Below, piece by piece: positions 10,800 through 18,931 of a stretch of 64,000 nt of DNA. Position numbers and translations under genes: made by a program. Position 1 is the stretch's first letter. Each line of letters starts with the position of its first letter. Under the pieces are notes generated by a model. That model did no database searches, was not told the origin of the DNA, and saw nothing but the letters and a program-made list of their open reading frames with translations. The stretch is from Streptomyces fragilis (GTDB lineage Bacteria > Actinomycetota > Actinomycetes > Streptomycetales > Streptomycetaceae), in NCBI RefSeq assembly GCF_003112515.1, contig NZ_BEVZ01000011.1, positions 1 to 64,000 of the forward strand, given 5' to 3'.

Positions 10800-11243
10800 A
10801 TGACCTTCCCCGCCGCAGCCCGTGACCTCGCCCTCCTCCTCGCCCGCGTCGCCGTCGGCGTCGTCTTCCTCGCCCACGGCTGGCAGAAGCTGTTCACCAA
10901 CGGCATCGACGGCACCGCCGCCTTCTTCGACCAGGCGGGCGTGCCCGCCGCGACCGCTTCGGCGTGGTTCGCGGCCGTCGTGGAGCTCGCCGGTGGCGCC
11001 GCGCTGATAGCCGGGCTCGCCGTGCCCGCGGCGGGGGTGCTGCTGCTGATCGACATGATCGGCGCGTTCGCCTTCGTGCACGCGGGCAACGGCCTCTTCG
11101 TCGACGCGGGCGGCTACGAACTCGTCCTGGTGCTCGGGGCGGCGGCCCTGGCCCTCGCCGCCGTGGGCGCCGGCCGCTTCAGCGCCGACCACCTGCTCAC
11201 CGGCCGTCGCCGGACCCGGACCGTGCGGCACGTGGCCGCCTGA
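10800..11243 (+). CDS. DoxX family membrane protein
   Basis: A 147-residue protein with four predicted membrane helices (starting LALLLARVAVGVVFLAHGWQ; then WFAAVVELAGGAALIAGLAV, a third around LLLIDMIGAFAFV and a fourth around LVLVLGAAALALAAVG). The HGWQK and GIDG segments after helix 1 and the VELAGGAAL motif are hallmarks of DoxX. In mycobacteria DoxX joins superoxide dismutase and a thiol transferase in an oxidoreductase complex; here its job is inferred only by family. It lies 184 bases after the F420-reductase-like gene, separated by GTCGACCGACC-type repeats, so it may or may not share the MarR control. The stop is followed by a terminator. Confidence 0.85.
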   Translation: MTFPAAARDLALLLARVAVGVVFLAHGWQKLFTNGIDGTAAFFDQAGVPAATASAWFAAVVELAGGAALIAGLAVPAAGVLLLIDMIGAFAFVHAGNGLFVDAGGYELVLVLGAAALALAAVGAGRFSADHLLTGRRRTRTVRHVAA

Positions 11244-11254
11244 GGCGGTCGCAC

Positions 11255-11281
11255 GCGGCGTCGTGTCCCGCACGACGCCGC
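11255..11281 (+). terminator. Terminator after the DoxX gene
   Basis: Perfect 11-bp stem (11255-11265 with 11271-11281), 5-base loop, 11 bases past the stop. A second hairpin with one G-U type mismatch follows at 11354-11380 and is trailed by TGTTTA, giving a tandem termination zone. Confidence 0.7.
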
Positions 11282-11477
11282 ACCGCCGTGCGCGCGGCGC
11301 CGCCGTGCGATGCGCACAGGTGTGCCCTCTTGGGCCAGGTGTCCCGTGTGCGGGGGCCCGCCGGTACCACCGGTGGGCCCTGTTTATGTCGGTCGAACGG
11401 TCGAGGCGTCAGACTGCGGCACAATTGGCCGTGCCCCAGCCCCTTCTTCAGCCCCTGCCATACAAGGGATCGGTGTG

Positions 11478-12113
11478 ATGAGCAGCATGACGAGAGTGGA
11501 CGTACCGGCGCCCAGGACCGGCGAGGACGGCCCGCGCCGGGAAGGCGGCAGCCGGGGCTTCGGGCTGCTGCTGGTGATCACCGGCCTGCTCGGCGTCTTC
11601 GCCTCCGGGATCATCACCATGGACAAGTTCCGGATCCTCGAGGACCCGGGCTACGAGCCGGCCTGCGGCATCAATCCGATCTTCTCCTGCAAGAGCATCA
11701 TGGCGAGCGACCAGGCGGCGGCCTTCGGCTTCCCCAACCCGCTGCTGGGGCTGGTCACCTACGGCATCGTCGTCTGCGTGGGCATGAGCGTGCTCTCCGG
11801 CGCCCGCTTCCCCCGCTGGTACTGGCTCACCTTCAACGCCGGCACGCTCTTCGGGGTGGGCTTCTGCACCTGGCTGATGATCCAGTCCCTGTACGAGATC
11901 AACAAGCTCTGCCTGTGGTGCATGCTCGCCTGGACCGTGACGATCATCATGTTCTGGTACGTGACCTCCTTCAACGTCCGGCAGGGATTCCTGCCCGCGC
12001 CCAAGGCCGTGCGCACCTTCCTGGCCGAGTTCACCTGGCCTCTTCCGGTGGTGCACATCGGCATCATCGCCATCCTGATCCTGACCCGCTGGGGCGCGAA
12101 CCTCTGGGCCTGA
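11478..12113 (+). CDS. Vitamin K epoxide reductase (VKOR) family membrane protein
   Basis: A 211-residue integral membrane oxidoreductase of the VKOR family, which in actinobacteria recycles the disulfide-forming DsbA-like proteins outside the membrane by passing electrons to menaquinone. It has about five hydrophobic helices. The two functional cysteine pairs are present: the loop pair in EPACGINPIFSCKSIM and the quinone-proximal CxxC in NKLCLWCML. There is no fused thioredoxin domain, so the partner must be separate. ATG at 11478 is chosen for the AAGGGA upstream; the frame extends further 5' but without homology. A GC-rich terminator hairpin follows at 12118-12140. Confidence 0.9.
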   Translation: MSSMTRVDVPAPRTGEDGPRREGGSRGFGLLLVITGLLGVFASGIITMDKFRILEDPGYEPACGINPIFSCKSIMASDQAAAFGFPNPLLGLVTYGIVVCVGMSVLSGARFPRWYWLTFNAGTLFGVGFCTWLMIQSLYEINKLCLWCMLAWTVTIIMFWYVTSFNVRQGFLPAPKAVRTFLAEFTWPLPVVHIGIIAILILTRWGANLWA

Positions 12114-12117
12114 CGCC

Positions 12118-12140
12118 CCGGGCCCGGACTCCGGGCCCGG
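12118..12140 (+). terminator. Terminator after the VKOR gene
   Basis: Two copies of CCGGGCCCGG (12118-12127 and 12131-12140) separated by ACT. The unit is itself a palindrome, so the copies pair with each other in a 10-bp hairpin right after the stop codon. It lies about 30 bases before the rarA start. Confidence 0.65.
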
Positions 12141-12159
12141 CGCTGTCGGAGCGGTGGCT

Positions 12160-12171
12160 TAGGGTTTTTGT
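12160..12171 (+). promoter_or_regulatory. Probable -10 element of a leaderless rarA transcript
   Basis: TAGGGT at 12160-12165 fits the TANNNT -10 pattern and ends 6 bases before the GTG start of rarA. No purine-rich ribosome site precedes the GTG. A start of transcription at the GTG itself, giving a leaderless mRNA as is common in Streptomyces, explains both facts. The -35 is not clear. Confidence 0.5.
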
Positions 12172-13527
12172 GTGGAGCCCGACCTGTTCACCGCCGCAGC
12201 CGAAGAACGCCAGGAGAAGGACCCGGCCGCCAGTCCGCTGGCGGTCCGGATGCGTCCGCGCACGGTCGACGAGGTGGTCGGCCAGCGGCACCTGCTGAAG
12301 CCCGGCTCCCCGCTGCGCCGCCTCGTCGGCGAGGGGGCCGCCGGCCCGGCCGGGCCCTCCTCGGTGATCCTCTGGGGTCCGCCCGGGACCGGCAAGACGA
12401 CCCTCGCGTACGTCATCTCCAAGGCCACCGACAAGCGGTTCGTGGAGCTCTCCGCCATCACCGCCGGCGTCAAGGAGGTCCGGGCGGTCATCGACGGCGC
12501 CCGCCGCGCCACCGGAGGCTTCGGCAAGGAGACCGTCCTCTTCCTCGACGAGATCCACCGCTTCAGCAAGGCCCAGCAGGACTCCCTGCTCCCCGCCGTC
12601 GAGAACCGCTGGGTCACGCTGATCGCCGCCACCACCGAGAACCCCTACTTCTCGGTGATCTCGCCGCTGCTCTCCCGCTCCCTGCTGCTCACCCTGGAGC
12701 CGCTCACCGACGACGACCTGCGCGGCCTGCTGCGCCGCGCGGTGAGCGACGAACGCGGGCTCGGCGGCTCGGTCGAACTGCCCGAGGACGCCGAGGAGCA
12801 CCTGCTGCGGATCGCCGGCGGCGACGCCCGCCGCGCGCTGACCGCCCTGGAGGCGGGCGCCGGCTCCGCGCTGGCCAAGGGCGAGGACACCATCACGCTG
12901 GAGACGCTGGAGGACTCCGTCGCCCGTGCCGCCGTCCGCTACGACAAGGACGGCGACCAGCACTACGACGTCGCCAGCGCGCTGATCAAGTCCATCCGCG
13001 GCTCCGACGTCGACGCCGCGCTGCACTACCTGGCCCGCATGATCGACGCGGGGGAGGACCCCCGCTTCATCGCCCGCCGGCTGATGATCTCCGCCAGCGA
13101 GGACATCGGCCTGGCCGACCCCAACGCCCTGCCGATCGCGGTGGCCGCCGCGCAGGCCGTCGCCATGATCGGCTTCCCCGAGGCCGCGCTGACGCTGAGC
13201 CACGCCACCATCGCGCTGGCCCTCGCCCCCAAGTCCAACGCCGCGACGACCGCGATCGGGGCCGCGCTGGAGGACGTCCGCAAGGGCCTGGCCGGTCCGG
13301 TGCCCACGCACCTGCGGGACGGCCACTACCAGGGCGCCGCCAAGCTGGGGCACGCCAAGGGGTACGTCTACCCGCACGACCTGCCCGAGGGCATCGCCGC
13401 CCAGCAGTACGCGCCGGACGCGATCAAGGACCGCGAGTACTACGCGCCCACCCGGCACGGCGCCGAGGCGCGGTACGCCGACGCCGTGGAGTGGACCCGC
13501 AAGAACCTCGGCCGCCGGCGGTCCTGA
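12172..13527 (+). CDS. rarA: Replication-associated recombination protein A (RarA/MgsA AAA+ ATPase)
   Basis: RarA is a clamp-loader-like AAA+ ATPase acting at stalled replication forks. The 451-residue product has Walker A (GPPGTGKTT, about residues 69-77), Walker B (VLFLDEIHRF), sensor 1 (AATTENP), an arginine finger region (LLSRSLLL) and the C-terminal tetramerisation region (SIRGSDVDAALHYLARM, ASEDIGLADP, YVYPHDLPEG). Length matches the family. It starts with GTG without a ribosome-binding site, probably as a leaderless message (see the element just upstream). Confidence 0.95.
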   Translation: MEPDLFTAAAEERQEKDPAASPLAVRMRPRTVDEVVGQRHLLKPGSPLRRLVGEGAAGPAGPSSVILWGPPGTGKTTLAYVISKATDKRFVELSAITAGVKEVRAVIDGARRATGGFGKETVLFLDEIHRFSKAQQDSLLPAVENRWVTLIAATTENPYFSVISPLLSRSLLLTLEPLTDDDLRGLLRRAVSDERGLGGSVELPEDAEEHLLRIAGGDARRALTALEAGAGSALAKGEDTITLETLEDSVARAAVRYDKDGDQHYDVASALIKSIRGSDVDAALHYLARMIDAGEDPRFIARRLMISASEDIGLADPNALPIAVAAAQAVAMIGFPEAALTLSHATIALALAPKSNAATTAIGAALEDVRKGLAGPVPTHLRDGHYQGAAKLGHAKGYVYPHDLPEGIAAQQYAPDAIKDREYYAPTRHGAEARYADAVEWTRKNLGRRRS

Positions 13528-13989
13528 GGACCGGCGCGGGCCTGGATCCCGACGGAGGGCCTGGATCCCGACGGAGGGCTTGAATGCCGACGGAGGGCCT
13601 GGGCCCGGGGCGGCTCCGGGCCCAGGCGGCCCCGTGTCCGGAGCACCGCCGCGGCCCCTGTAGCATTGCCCGAAGTGCTGCGTCCCGTTGTCCGCCCCGG
13701 CGGACTCCACCAGGCGGGACATCCAGCCGGAACCCCGTGCCGCGAGGCGTGGGGATCCAGGAGCGTCGCGCACCGTCGAAGGTGTCGCGGGCAGCCCACC
13801 ACCGCCTCCGGTCCACGCGCCCGGAGAACCGGTCGGTGGGCCACTCGCGTGCTGCACGTATGTGCCCAGACCTGGGAGCGGCTGCCCGCCGGGTTCCTCG
13901 GAGCCCACGGGTTTCCCGGGCTGCGGATTGCGACCTCCCCTAACCCTGGTGAAGCCGTATTCACACAGAAACAATGAGGTGTCGGTTCC
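13528..13989 (+). other. 462-base intergenic region with tandem repeats and the long rpsD upstream region
   Basis: No convincing coding frame was found. The first 70 bases hold a 19-bp tandem repeat (separate entry). A TAGCAT -10-like hexamer lies at 13661-13666, which would give an rpsD leader of about 320 bases. The part from 13850 to 13940 contains several short GC-rich inverted repeats. The last 15 bases before rpsD carry GAGGTG as the ribosome site. No known riboswitch or ribosomal-protein leader was recognised. Confidence 0.5.
13538..13610 (+). repeat. 19-bp tandem repeat, three full units and a partial fourth
   Basis: The unit GGGCCTGGATCCCGACGGA occurs at 13538-13556 and 13557-13575 exactly, then as a diverged copy at 13576-13594, and the first eight bases begin again at 13595. 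It starts 11 bases after the rarA stop. The function is unknown; arms of neighbouring units do not form one strong terminator hairpin. Confidence 0.8.
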
Positions 13990-14604
13990 ATGGCGAACCA
14001 GTCCCGCCCCAAGGTCAAGAAGTCGCGTGCCCTCGGCATCGCGCTGACCCCGAAGGCCGTCAAGTACTTCGAGGCCCGCCCCTACCCGCCGGGTGAGCAC
14101 GGCCGCGGCCGCAAGCAGAACTCGGACTACAAGGTCCGTCTGCTCGAGAAGCAGCGTCTGCGCGCGCAGTACGACGTGTCCGAGCGCCAGCTCGTCCGCG
14201 CCTACGAGCGTGCCTCCAAGGTGCAGGGCAAGACCGGTGAGGCCCTGATCATCGAGCTCGAGCGCCGTCTCGACGCGCTGGTCCTGCGTTCGGGCATCGC
14301 CCGCACGATCTACCAGGCCCGCCAGATGGTCGTCCACGGCCACATCCAGGTCAACGGCCAGAAGGTCGACAAGCCGTCCTTCCGTGTCCGTCCGGACGAC
14401 GTCGTGCAGGTCCGCGACCGCTCCAAGGACAAGACGCTGTTCCAGGTCGCCCGCGAGGGTGGCTTCGCCCCCGACGGCGAGACCCCGCGCTACCTGCAGG
14501 TGAACCTCAAGGCCCTGGCGTTCCGCCTGGACCGTGAGCCGAACCGCAAGGAGATCCCGGTGATCTGCGACGAGCAGCTCGTCGTCGAGTACTACGCCCG
14601 CTGA
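13990..14604 (+). CDS. rpsD: 30S ribosomal protein S4
   Basis: Primary-binding protein of the small ribosomal subunit, 204 residues. The S4 RNA-binding domain is at about residues 94-155 (RLDALVLRSGIARTIYQARQ, then VVHGHIQVNGQKVD). The N-terminal domain begins MANQSRPKVKKSRALGI and lacks the CxxC zinc motif, so this is the zinc-independent form common in actinobacteria. It stands alone rather than in the alpha operon, and has an unusually long upstream region. A GAGGTG ribosome site precedes the ATG by 9 bases. A 17-bp stem terminator follows. Confidence 0.97.
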   Translation: MANQSRPKVKKSRALGIALTPKAVKYFEARPYPPGEHGRGRKQNSDYKVRLLEKQRLRAQYDVSERQLVRAYERASKVQGKTGEALIIELERRLDALVLRSGIARTIYQARQMVVHGHIQVNGQKVDKPSFRVRPDDVVQVRDRSKDKTLFQVAREGGFAPDGETPRYLQVNLKALAFRLDREPNRKEIPVICDEQLVVEYYAR

Positions 14605-14636
14605 TCCTTCGGCCGACGTAGTACCACCGCGCGCCT

Positions 14637-14677
14637 CGGCCCGCCGCCGTGCCGTTCCCCGGCACGGCGGCGGGCCG
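14637..14677 (+). terminator. Terminator after rpsD
   Basis: Perfect 17-bp inverted repeat (14637-14653 with 14661-14677), 7-base loop, about 30 bases after the rpsD stop. A 16-base direct repeat, CCGTTCCCCGGCACGG, spans its loop/right arm (14652-14667) and recurs at 14680-14695. Confidence 0.8.
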
Positions 14678-14815
14678 TCGCCGTTCCCCGGCACGGTCCG
14701 CCCCCGCGGGCCGGGCCCCGCCCCGGCCGTGGCGCCGGGAATCCGGTACAGGGCGCGGTCCGTGGCGCGATAGGCTCGGGGCACGACTTTTCCGATGTCA
14801 GGGAGCGGGTGCGCA

Positions 14816-15262
14816 GTGTCCGGTGGAGAGGTGGCCGGAATCCTGGTGGCCGTCTTCTGGGCCATCCTGGTGTCCTTCCTCGCCGTCGCACTGGCGAGAC
14901 TGGCCCAGACGCTCAAGGCGACGACCAAGCTGGTGGCGGACGTGACCGAACAGGCCGTCCCGCTGCTCGCCGACGCCTCCGACGCCGTGCGCTCCGCACA
15001 GACCCAGATCGACCGGGTCGACGCCATCGCATCGGACGTCCAGGAGGTCACGTCGAACGCGTCCGCGCTGTCGACGACCGTGGCCTCCACCTTCGGCGGC
15101 CCCCTGGTGAAGGTCGCGGCGTTCGGCTACGGCGTGCGTCGCGCGCTCGGCCGGGGCGACGCCGCACCCGGGGCGTCGCGCGAACCCCGGCGCACCGTGA
15201 TCGTGGGCCGAACCCTCCCGGCCGAGGGCCGGGCCAGCCGGACGAAGCGGAAGAGGGACTGA
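14816..15262 (+). CDS. DUF948-type membrane-associated protein
   Basis: A 148-residue protein with one N-terminal membrane helix (ILVAVFWAILVSFLAVALARL) followed by a long amphipathic helical region (TTKLVADVTEQAVPLLADASDAVRSA and onward), the pattern of the DUF948 family. The C-terminus is basic. GTG at 14816 is preferred, although ATG at 14795 in the same frame is possible; GGGAG lies between them. It is followed after 7 bases by another small membrane-associated protein and then by alaS, and this trio is conserved in streptomycetes. No function is known; the helical shape suggests a membrane-tethered scaffold. Confidence 0.7.
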   Translation: MSGGEVAGILVAVFWAILVSFLAVALARLAQTLKATTKLVADVTEQAVPLLADASDAVRSAQTQIDRVDAIASDVQEVTSNASALSTTVASTFGGPLVKVAAFGYGVRRALGRGDAAPGASREPRRTVIVGRTLPAEGRASRTKRKRD

Positions 15263-15269
15263 ACCACCG

Positions 15270-15647
15270 ATGTTCCGTCGAGCCTTCTGGTTCTCCGCCG
15301 GCGCAGCCGCCGGCGTGTGGGCCACCACCAAGGTCAACCGCAAGCTGAAGCAGCTCACCCCCGAGAGCCTCGCCGCGCAGGCGGCGAACAAGGCGCTCGA
15401 GGCGGGCCACCGGCTGAAGGACTTCGCACTCGACGTGCGCGACAACATGGCCCAGCGGGAGGCCGAACTCGGCGAGGCGCTCGGACTGCGCGCCTCCGTC
15501 GAGGGCGGACCCCGCCCGGCCGCCCTGGAGCCGGGGCGCACCACCGTGCGGCCGGTCGCCGCCGTGGACCACCGCCATGGCACCACCCACCGCAGCAACG
15601 AGAAGTACGTCGACACGTACTCGTACAACCGGAATGAGGACCACTGA
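15270..15647 (+). CDS. Small conserved protein with N-terminal membrane segment (DUF6167-like)
   Basis: A 125-residue protein beginning MFRRAFWFSAGAAAGVWATTKV, a short hydrophobic segment that could be a membrane anchor, followed by a helical charged region (LTPESLAAQAANKALEAGHRL) and a disordered His/Asn-rich tail. I believe this is the actinobacterial DUF6167 family, from memory. Its TGA overlaps the alaS ATG by one base, so the two are translationally coupled. It probably works with the preceding DUF948-type protein, but nothing in the sequence says how. Confidence 0.65.
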   Translation: MFRRAFWFSAGAAAGVWATTKVNRKLKQLTPESLAAQAANKALEAGHRLKDFALDVRDNMAQREAELGEALGLRASVEGGPRPAALEPGRTTVRPVAAVDHRHGTTHRSNEKYVDTYSYNRNEDH

Positions 15648-18319
15648 TGGAGTCGGCCGAGATCCGCCGCCGCTGGCTGAGCTTCTTCGAGGAGCGCGGG
15701 CACACCGTCGTCCCTTCGGCGTCGCTCATCGCGGACGACCCGACTCTGCTCCTCGTCCCGGCCGGCATGGTGCCCTTCAAGCCCTACTTCCTGGGCGAGG
15801 TCAAGCCGCCGTACCCGCGCGCCACCAGCGTGCAGAAGTGCGTGCGCACGCCGGACATCGAGGAGGTCGGCAAGACCACCCGCCACGGCACGTTCTTCCA
15901 GATGTGCGGCAACTTCTCCTTCGGCGACTACTTCAAGGAAGGCGCCATCAAGCTCGCCTGGGAGCTGCTCACCAGCCCCCAGGACAAGGGCGGTTACGGC
16001 CTCGAGCCCGAGAAGCTCTGGATCACCGTCTACCAGGACGACGACGAGGCCGAGCAGATCTGGCGCGACGTCGTCGGCGTGCCCGCCGAGCGGATCCAGC
16101 GCCTGGGCAAGAAGGACAACTTCTGGTCCATGGGCGTCCCCGGCCCCTGCGGCCCCTGCTCCGAGATCAACTACGACCGCGGCCCCGAGTTCGGCGTCGA
16201 GGGCGGCCCGGCCGTCAACGACGAGCGGTACGTGGAGATCTGGAACCTCGTCTTCATGCAGTTCGAGCGGGGCGAGGGCACCGGCAAGGACGACTTCCGG
16301 ATCCTCGGTGACCTGCCCAGCAAGAACATCGACACCGGTCTCGGTCTCGAGCGGCTCGCCATGATCCTGCAGGGCGTGCAGAACATGTACGAGATCGACA
16401 CCTCGATGGCCGTCATCGAGAAGGCCACCGAGCTGACCGGCGTCCGCTACGGCGACGCCGCCTCCTCCGACGTCTCGCTGCGCGTGGTCACCGACCACAT
16501 GCGCACCTCGGTGATGCTCATCGGCGACGGCGTCACCCCCGGCAACGAGGGCCGCGGCTACGTGCTGCGCCGCATCATGCGCCGCGCCATCCGCAACATG
16601 CGCCTGCTCGGCGCCACCGGCCCGGTGGTCAAGGACCTCATCGACGTCGTCATCGCGATGATGGGGCAGCAGTACCCCGAGCTGGTCACCGACCGCGAGC
16701 GCATCGAGAAGGTGGCCCTCGCCGAGGAGAACGCCTTCCTCAAGACGCTGAAGGCCGGCACCAACATCCTCGACACCGCCGTCACCGAGACCAAGGCCGC
16801 CGGCGGCAAGGTCCTCGCCGGCGACAAGGCGTTCCTGCTCCACGACACCTGGGGCTTCCCGATCGACCTCACCCTCGAGATGGCCGCCGAACAGGGCCTG
16901 TCGGTGGACGAGGACGGCTTCCGCCGCCTGATGAAGGAGCAGCGGGAGCGCGCCAAGGCCGACGCCCAGGCCAAGAAGACCGGCCACGCCTCGCTCGGCG
17001 CCTACCGCGAGATCGCCGACGCCGCCGGCGAGACCGAGTTCATCGGCTACACCCACACCCAGGGCGAGTCCACCGTCGTCGGCATCCTGGTCGACGGCGT
17101 CTCCTCCCCGGCCGCCCGTGAGGGCGACGAGGTCGAGATCGTCCTGGACCGCACCCCGTTCTACGCCGAGGGCGGCGGCCAGATCGGCGACACCGGCCGC
17201 ATCAAGGCCGACTCCGGCGCCGTGATCGAGATCCGCGACTGCCAGAAGCCGGTGCCGGGCGTCTACGTGCACAAGGGCGTCGTCCAGGTCGGCGAGGTGA
17301 CCCTCGGCTCCAAGGCCGAGGCCTCGATCGACCACCGCCGCCGCACCGCCATCGCCCGCGCCCACTCGGCCACCCACCTCACCCACCAGGCCCTGCGCGA
17401 CGCGCTCGGCCCGACGGCCGCCCAGGCCGGCTCGGAGAACCAGCCGGGCCGCTTCCGCTTCGACTTCGGCTCCCCGGCCGCCGTGCCGACGGCCGTGATG
17501 ACCGACGTCGAGCAGAAGATCAACGAGGTGCTCTCCCGCGACCTCGACGTGCGCGCCGACGTGATGAGCATCGACGAGGCCAAGAAGCAGGGCGCCATCG
17601 CCGAGTTCGGCGAGAAGTACGGCGAGCGGGTCCGCGTGGTGACCATCGGCGACTTCTCCAAGGAGCTGTGCGGCGGCACCCACGTCCACTCCACCGCCCA
17701 GCTCGGTCTGGTGAAGCTGCTCGGCGAGTCGTCCATCGGCTCCGGCGTGCGCCGCATCGAGGCCCTGGTCGGCGTCGACGCGTACAACTTCCTGGCCCGT
17801 GAGCACACGGTGGTCAACCAGCTCACCGAGCTGCTCAAGGGCCGCTCGGAGGAGCTGCCGGAGAAGGTCGCCGCCATGCTCGGCAAGCTGAAGGACGCCG
17901 AGAAGGAGATCGAGAAGTTCCGCGCCGAGAAGGTGCTGCAGGCCGCCGCCGGTCTCGCCGAGTCCGCCAAGGACGTCCGCGGCGTGGCCCTGGTCACCGG
18001 CCAGGTGCCGGACGGCACCACCGCCGACGACCTGCGCAAGCTGGTCCTCGACGTGCGCGGCCGCATCCAGGGCGGCCGGGCCGCCGTGGTGGCCCTGTTC
18101 ACCACGGTCAACGGCAAGCCGCTGACGGTCATCGCCACCAACGACGCCGCCCGCGACCGCGGCCTCAAGGCCGGTGACCTGGTCCGGGTCGCCGCCAAGA
18201 CCCTCGGCGGCGGCGGTGGCGGCAAGCCGGACGTCGCCCAGGGCGGCGGCCAGAACCCGGCCGCCATCGGCGAGGCCGTCGACGCCGTCGAGCGCCTCGT
18301 GGCCGACACGGCCAAGTAA
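15647..18319 (+). CDS. alaS: Alanine--tRNA ligase
   Basis: Class II synthetase for tRNA-Ala, 890 residues. The N-terminal catalytic domain begins MESAEIRRRWLSFFEERGHT and includes motif 2 (FFQMCGNFSFGDYFK) and motif 3 (GLGLERLAMIL). The editing domain has the zinc ligands in HSATHLTHQ (HxxxH) and CGGTHV, and the C-terminal domain ends with the usual Gly-rich GGGGGGKPDVAQGGG stretch. All are intact. It lies in a compact run small proteins-alaS-ruvX-mltG-aro, and overlaps the preceding gene by one base. Confidence 0.97.
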   Translation: MESAEIRRRWLSFFEERGHTVVPSASLIADDPTLLLVPAGMVPFKPYFLGEVKPPYPRATSVQKCVRTPDIEEVGKTTRHGTFFQMCGNFSFGDYFKEGAIKLAWELLTSPQDKGGYGLEPEKLWITVYQDDDEAEQIWRDVVGVPAERIQRLGKKDNFWSMGVPGPCGPCSEINYDRGPEFGVEGGPAVNDERYVEIWNLVFMQFERGEGTGKDDFRILGDLPSKNIDTGLGLERLAMILQGVQNMYEIDTSMAVIEKATELTGVRYGDAASSDVSLRVVTDHMRTSVMLIGDGVTPGNEGRGYVLRRIMRRAIRNMRLLGATGPVVKDLIDVVIAMMGQQYPELVTDRERIEKVALAEENAFLKTLKAGTNILDTAVTETKAAGGKVLAGDKAFLLHDTWGFPIDLTLEMAAEQGLSVDEDGFRRLMKEQRERAKADAQAKKTGHASLGAYREIADAAGETEFIGYTHTQGESTVVGILVDGVSSPAAREGDEVEIVLDRTPFYAEGGGQIGDTGRIKADSGAVIEIRDCQKPVPGVYVHKGVVQVGEVTLGSKAEASIDHRRRTAIARAHSATHLTHQALRDALGPTAAQAGSENQPGRFRFDFGSPAAVPTAVMTDVEQKINEVLSRDLDVRADVMSIDEAKKQGAIAEFGEKYGERVRVVTIGDFSKELCGGTHVHSTAQLGLVKLLGESSIGSGVRRIEALVGVDAYNFLAREHTVVNQLTELLKGRSEELPEKVAAMLGKLKDAEKEIEKFRAEKVLQAAAGLAESAKDVRGVALVTGQVPDGTTADDLRKLVLDVRGRIQGGRAAVVALFTTVNGKPLTVIATNDAARDRGLKAGDLVRVAAKTLGGGGGGKPDVAQGGGQNPAAIGEAVDAVERLVADTAK

Positions 18320-18341
18320 CTCCGAAGAGGGAATCGAGCAC

Positions 18342-18806
18342 ATGCGCAGAGGACGCCGGCTGGCCGTCGACGTCGGGGACGCCCGGATCGGGGTCGCCTC
18401 GTGCGACCCCGACGGGATCCTCGCCACACCGGTGGAGACCGTGCCCGGGCGGGACGTCCCGGCGGCACAGCGGCGCCTCGCGCAGCTCGTCGAGGAGTAC
18501 GAGCCGATCGAGGTCGTGGTCGGCCTTCCCCGCTCCCTCAAGGGCGGCGAGGGCCCCGCGGCCGCCAAGGTGCGCGGCTTCACGCAGGAGCTGGCCGCGC
18601 GGATCGCCCCCGTCCCGGTGCGGCTGGTCGACGAGCGGATGACCACGGTCACGGCGAGCCAGGGCCTGCGCGCCTCGGGCGTGCGGTCCAAGAAGGGACG
18701 CTCCGTGATCGACCAGGTCGCGGCCGTGATCATCCTGCAGCAGGCACTGGAGTCCGAACGGGTGTCCGGCGCTGCGCCAGGGGAAGCAGTCGAGGTGGCG
18801 GGCTGA
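18342..18806 (+). CDS. ruvX: Holliday junction resolvase-like protein RuvX (YqgF)
   Basis: A 154-residue RNase H-fold nuclease of the YqgF family, linked to pre-16S rRNA processing and, in some species, Holliday junction cleavage. The acidic residues are visible in LAVDVGDARIGVA, VVVGLPRSLKG and LVDERMTTV. ATG at 18342 follows AGAGGGAATCG; the frame extends upstream into alaS but without homology. It follows alaS by 22 bases, the same order as in many bacteria, and precedes mltG. Confidence 0.9.
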   Translation: MRRGRRLAVDVGDARIGVASCDPDGILATPVETVPGRDVPAAQRRLAQLVEEYEPIEVVVGLPRSLKGGEGPAAAKVRGFTQELAARIAPVPVRLVDERMTTVTASQGLRASGVRSKKGRSVIDQVAAVIILQQALESERVSGAAPGEAVEVAG

Positions 18807-18931
18807 TCGCGGTACGGTAACGTTCCGCGCGATGCGGCGCACGTTCGAATGCCGTCGCGTAACGAGAGGCGGCGCGGCTCCCTGCCCGACCGGCGCCGGC
18901 CGAGACACCGCCTCGCGGCTCTAGGGGATCG

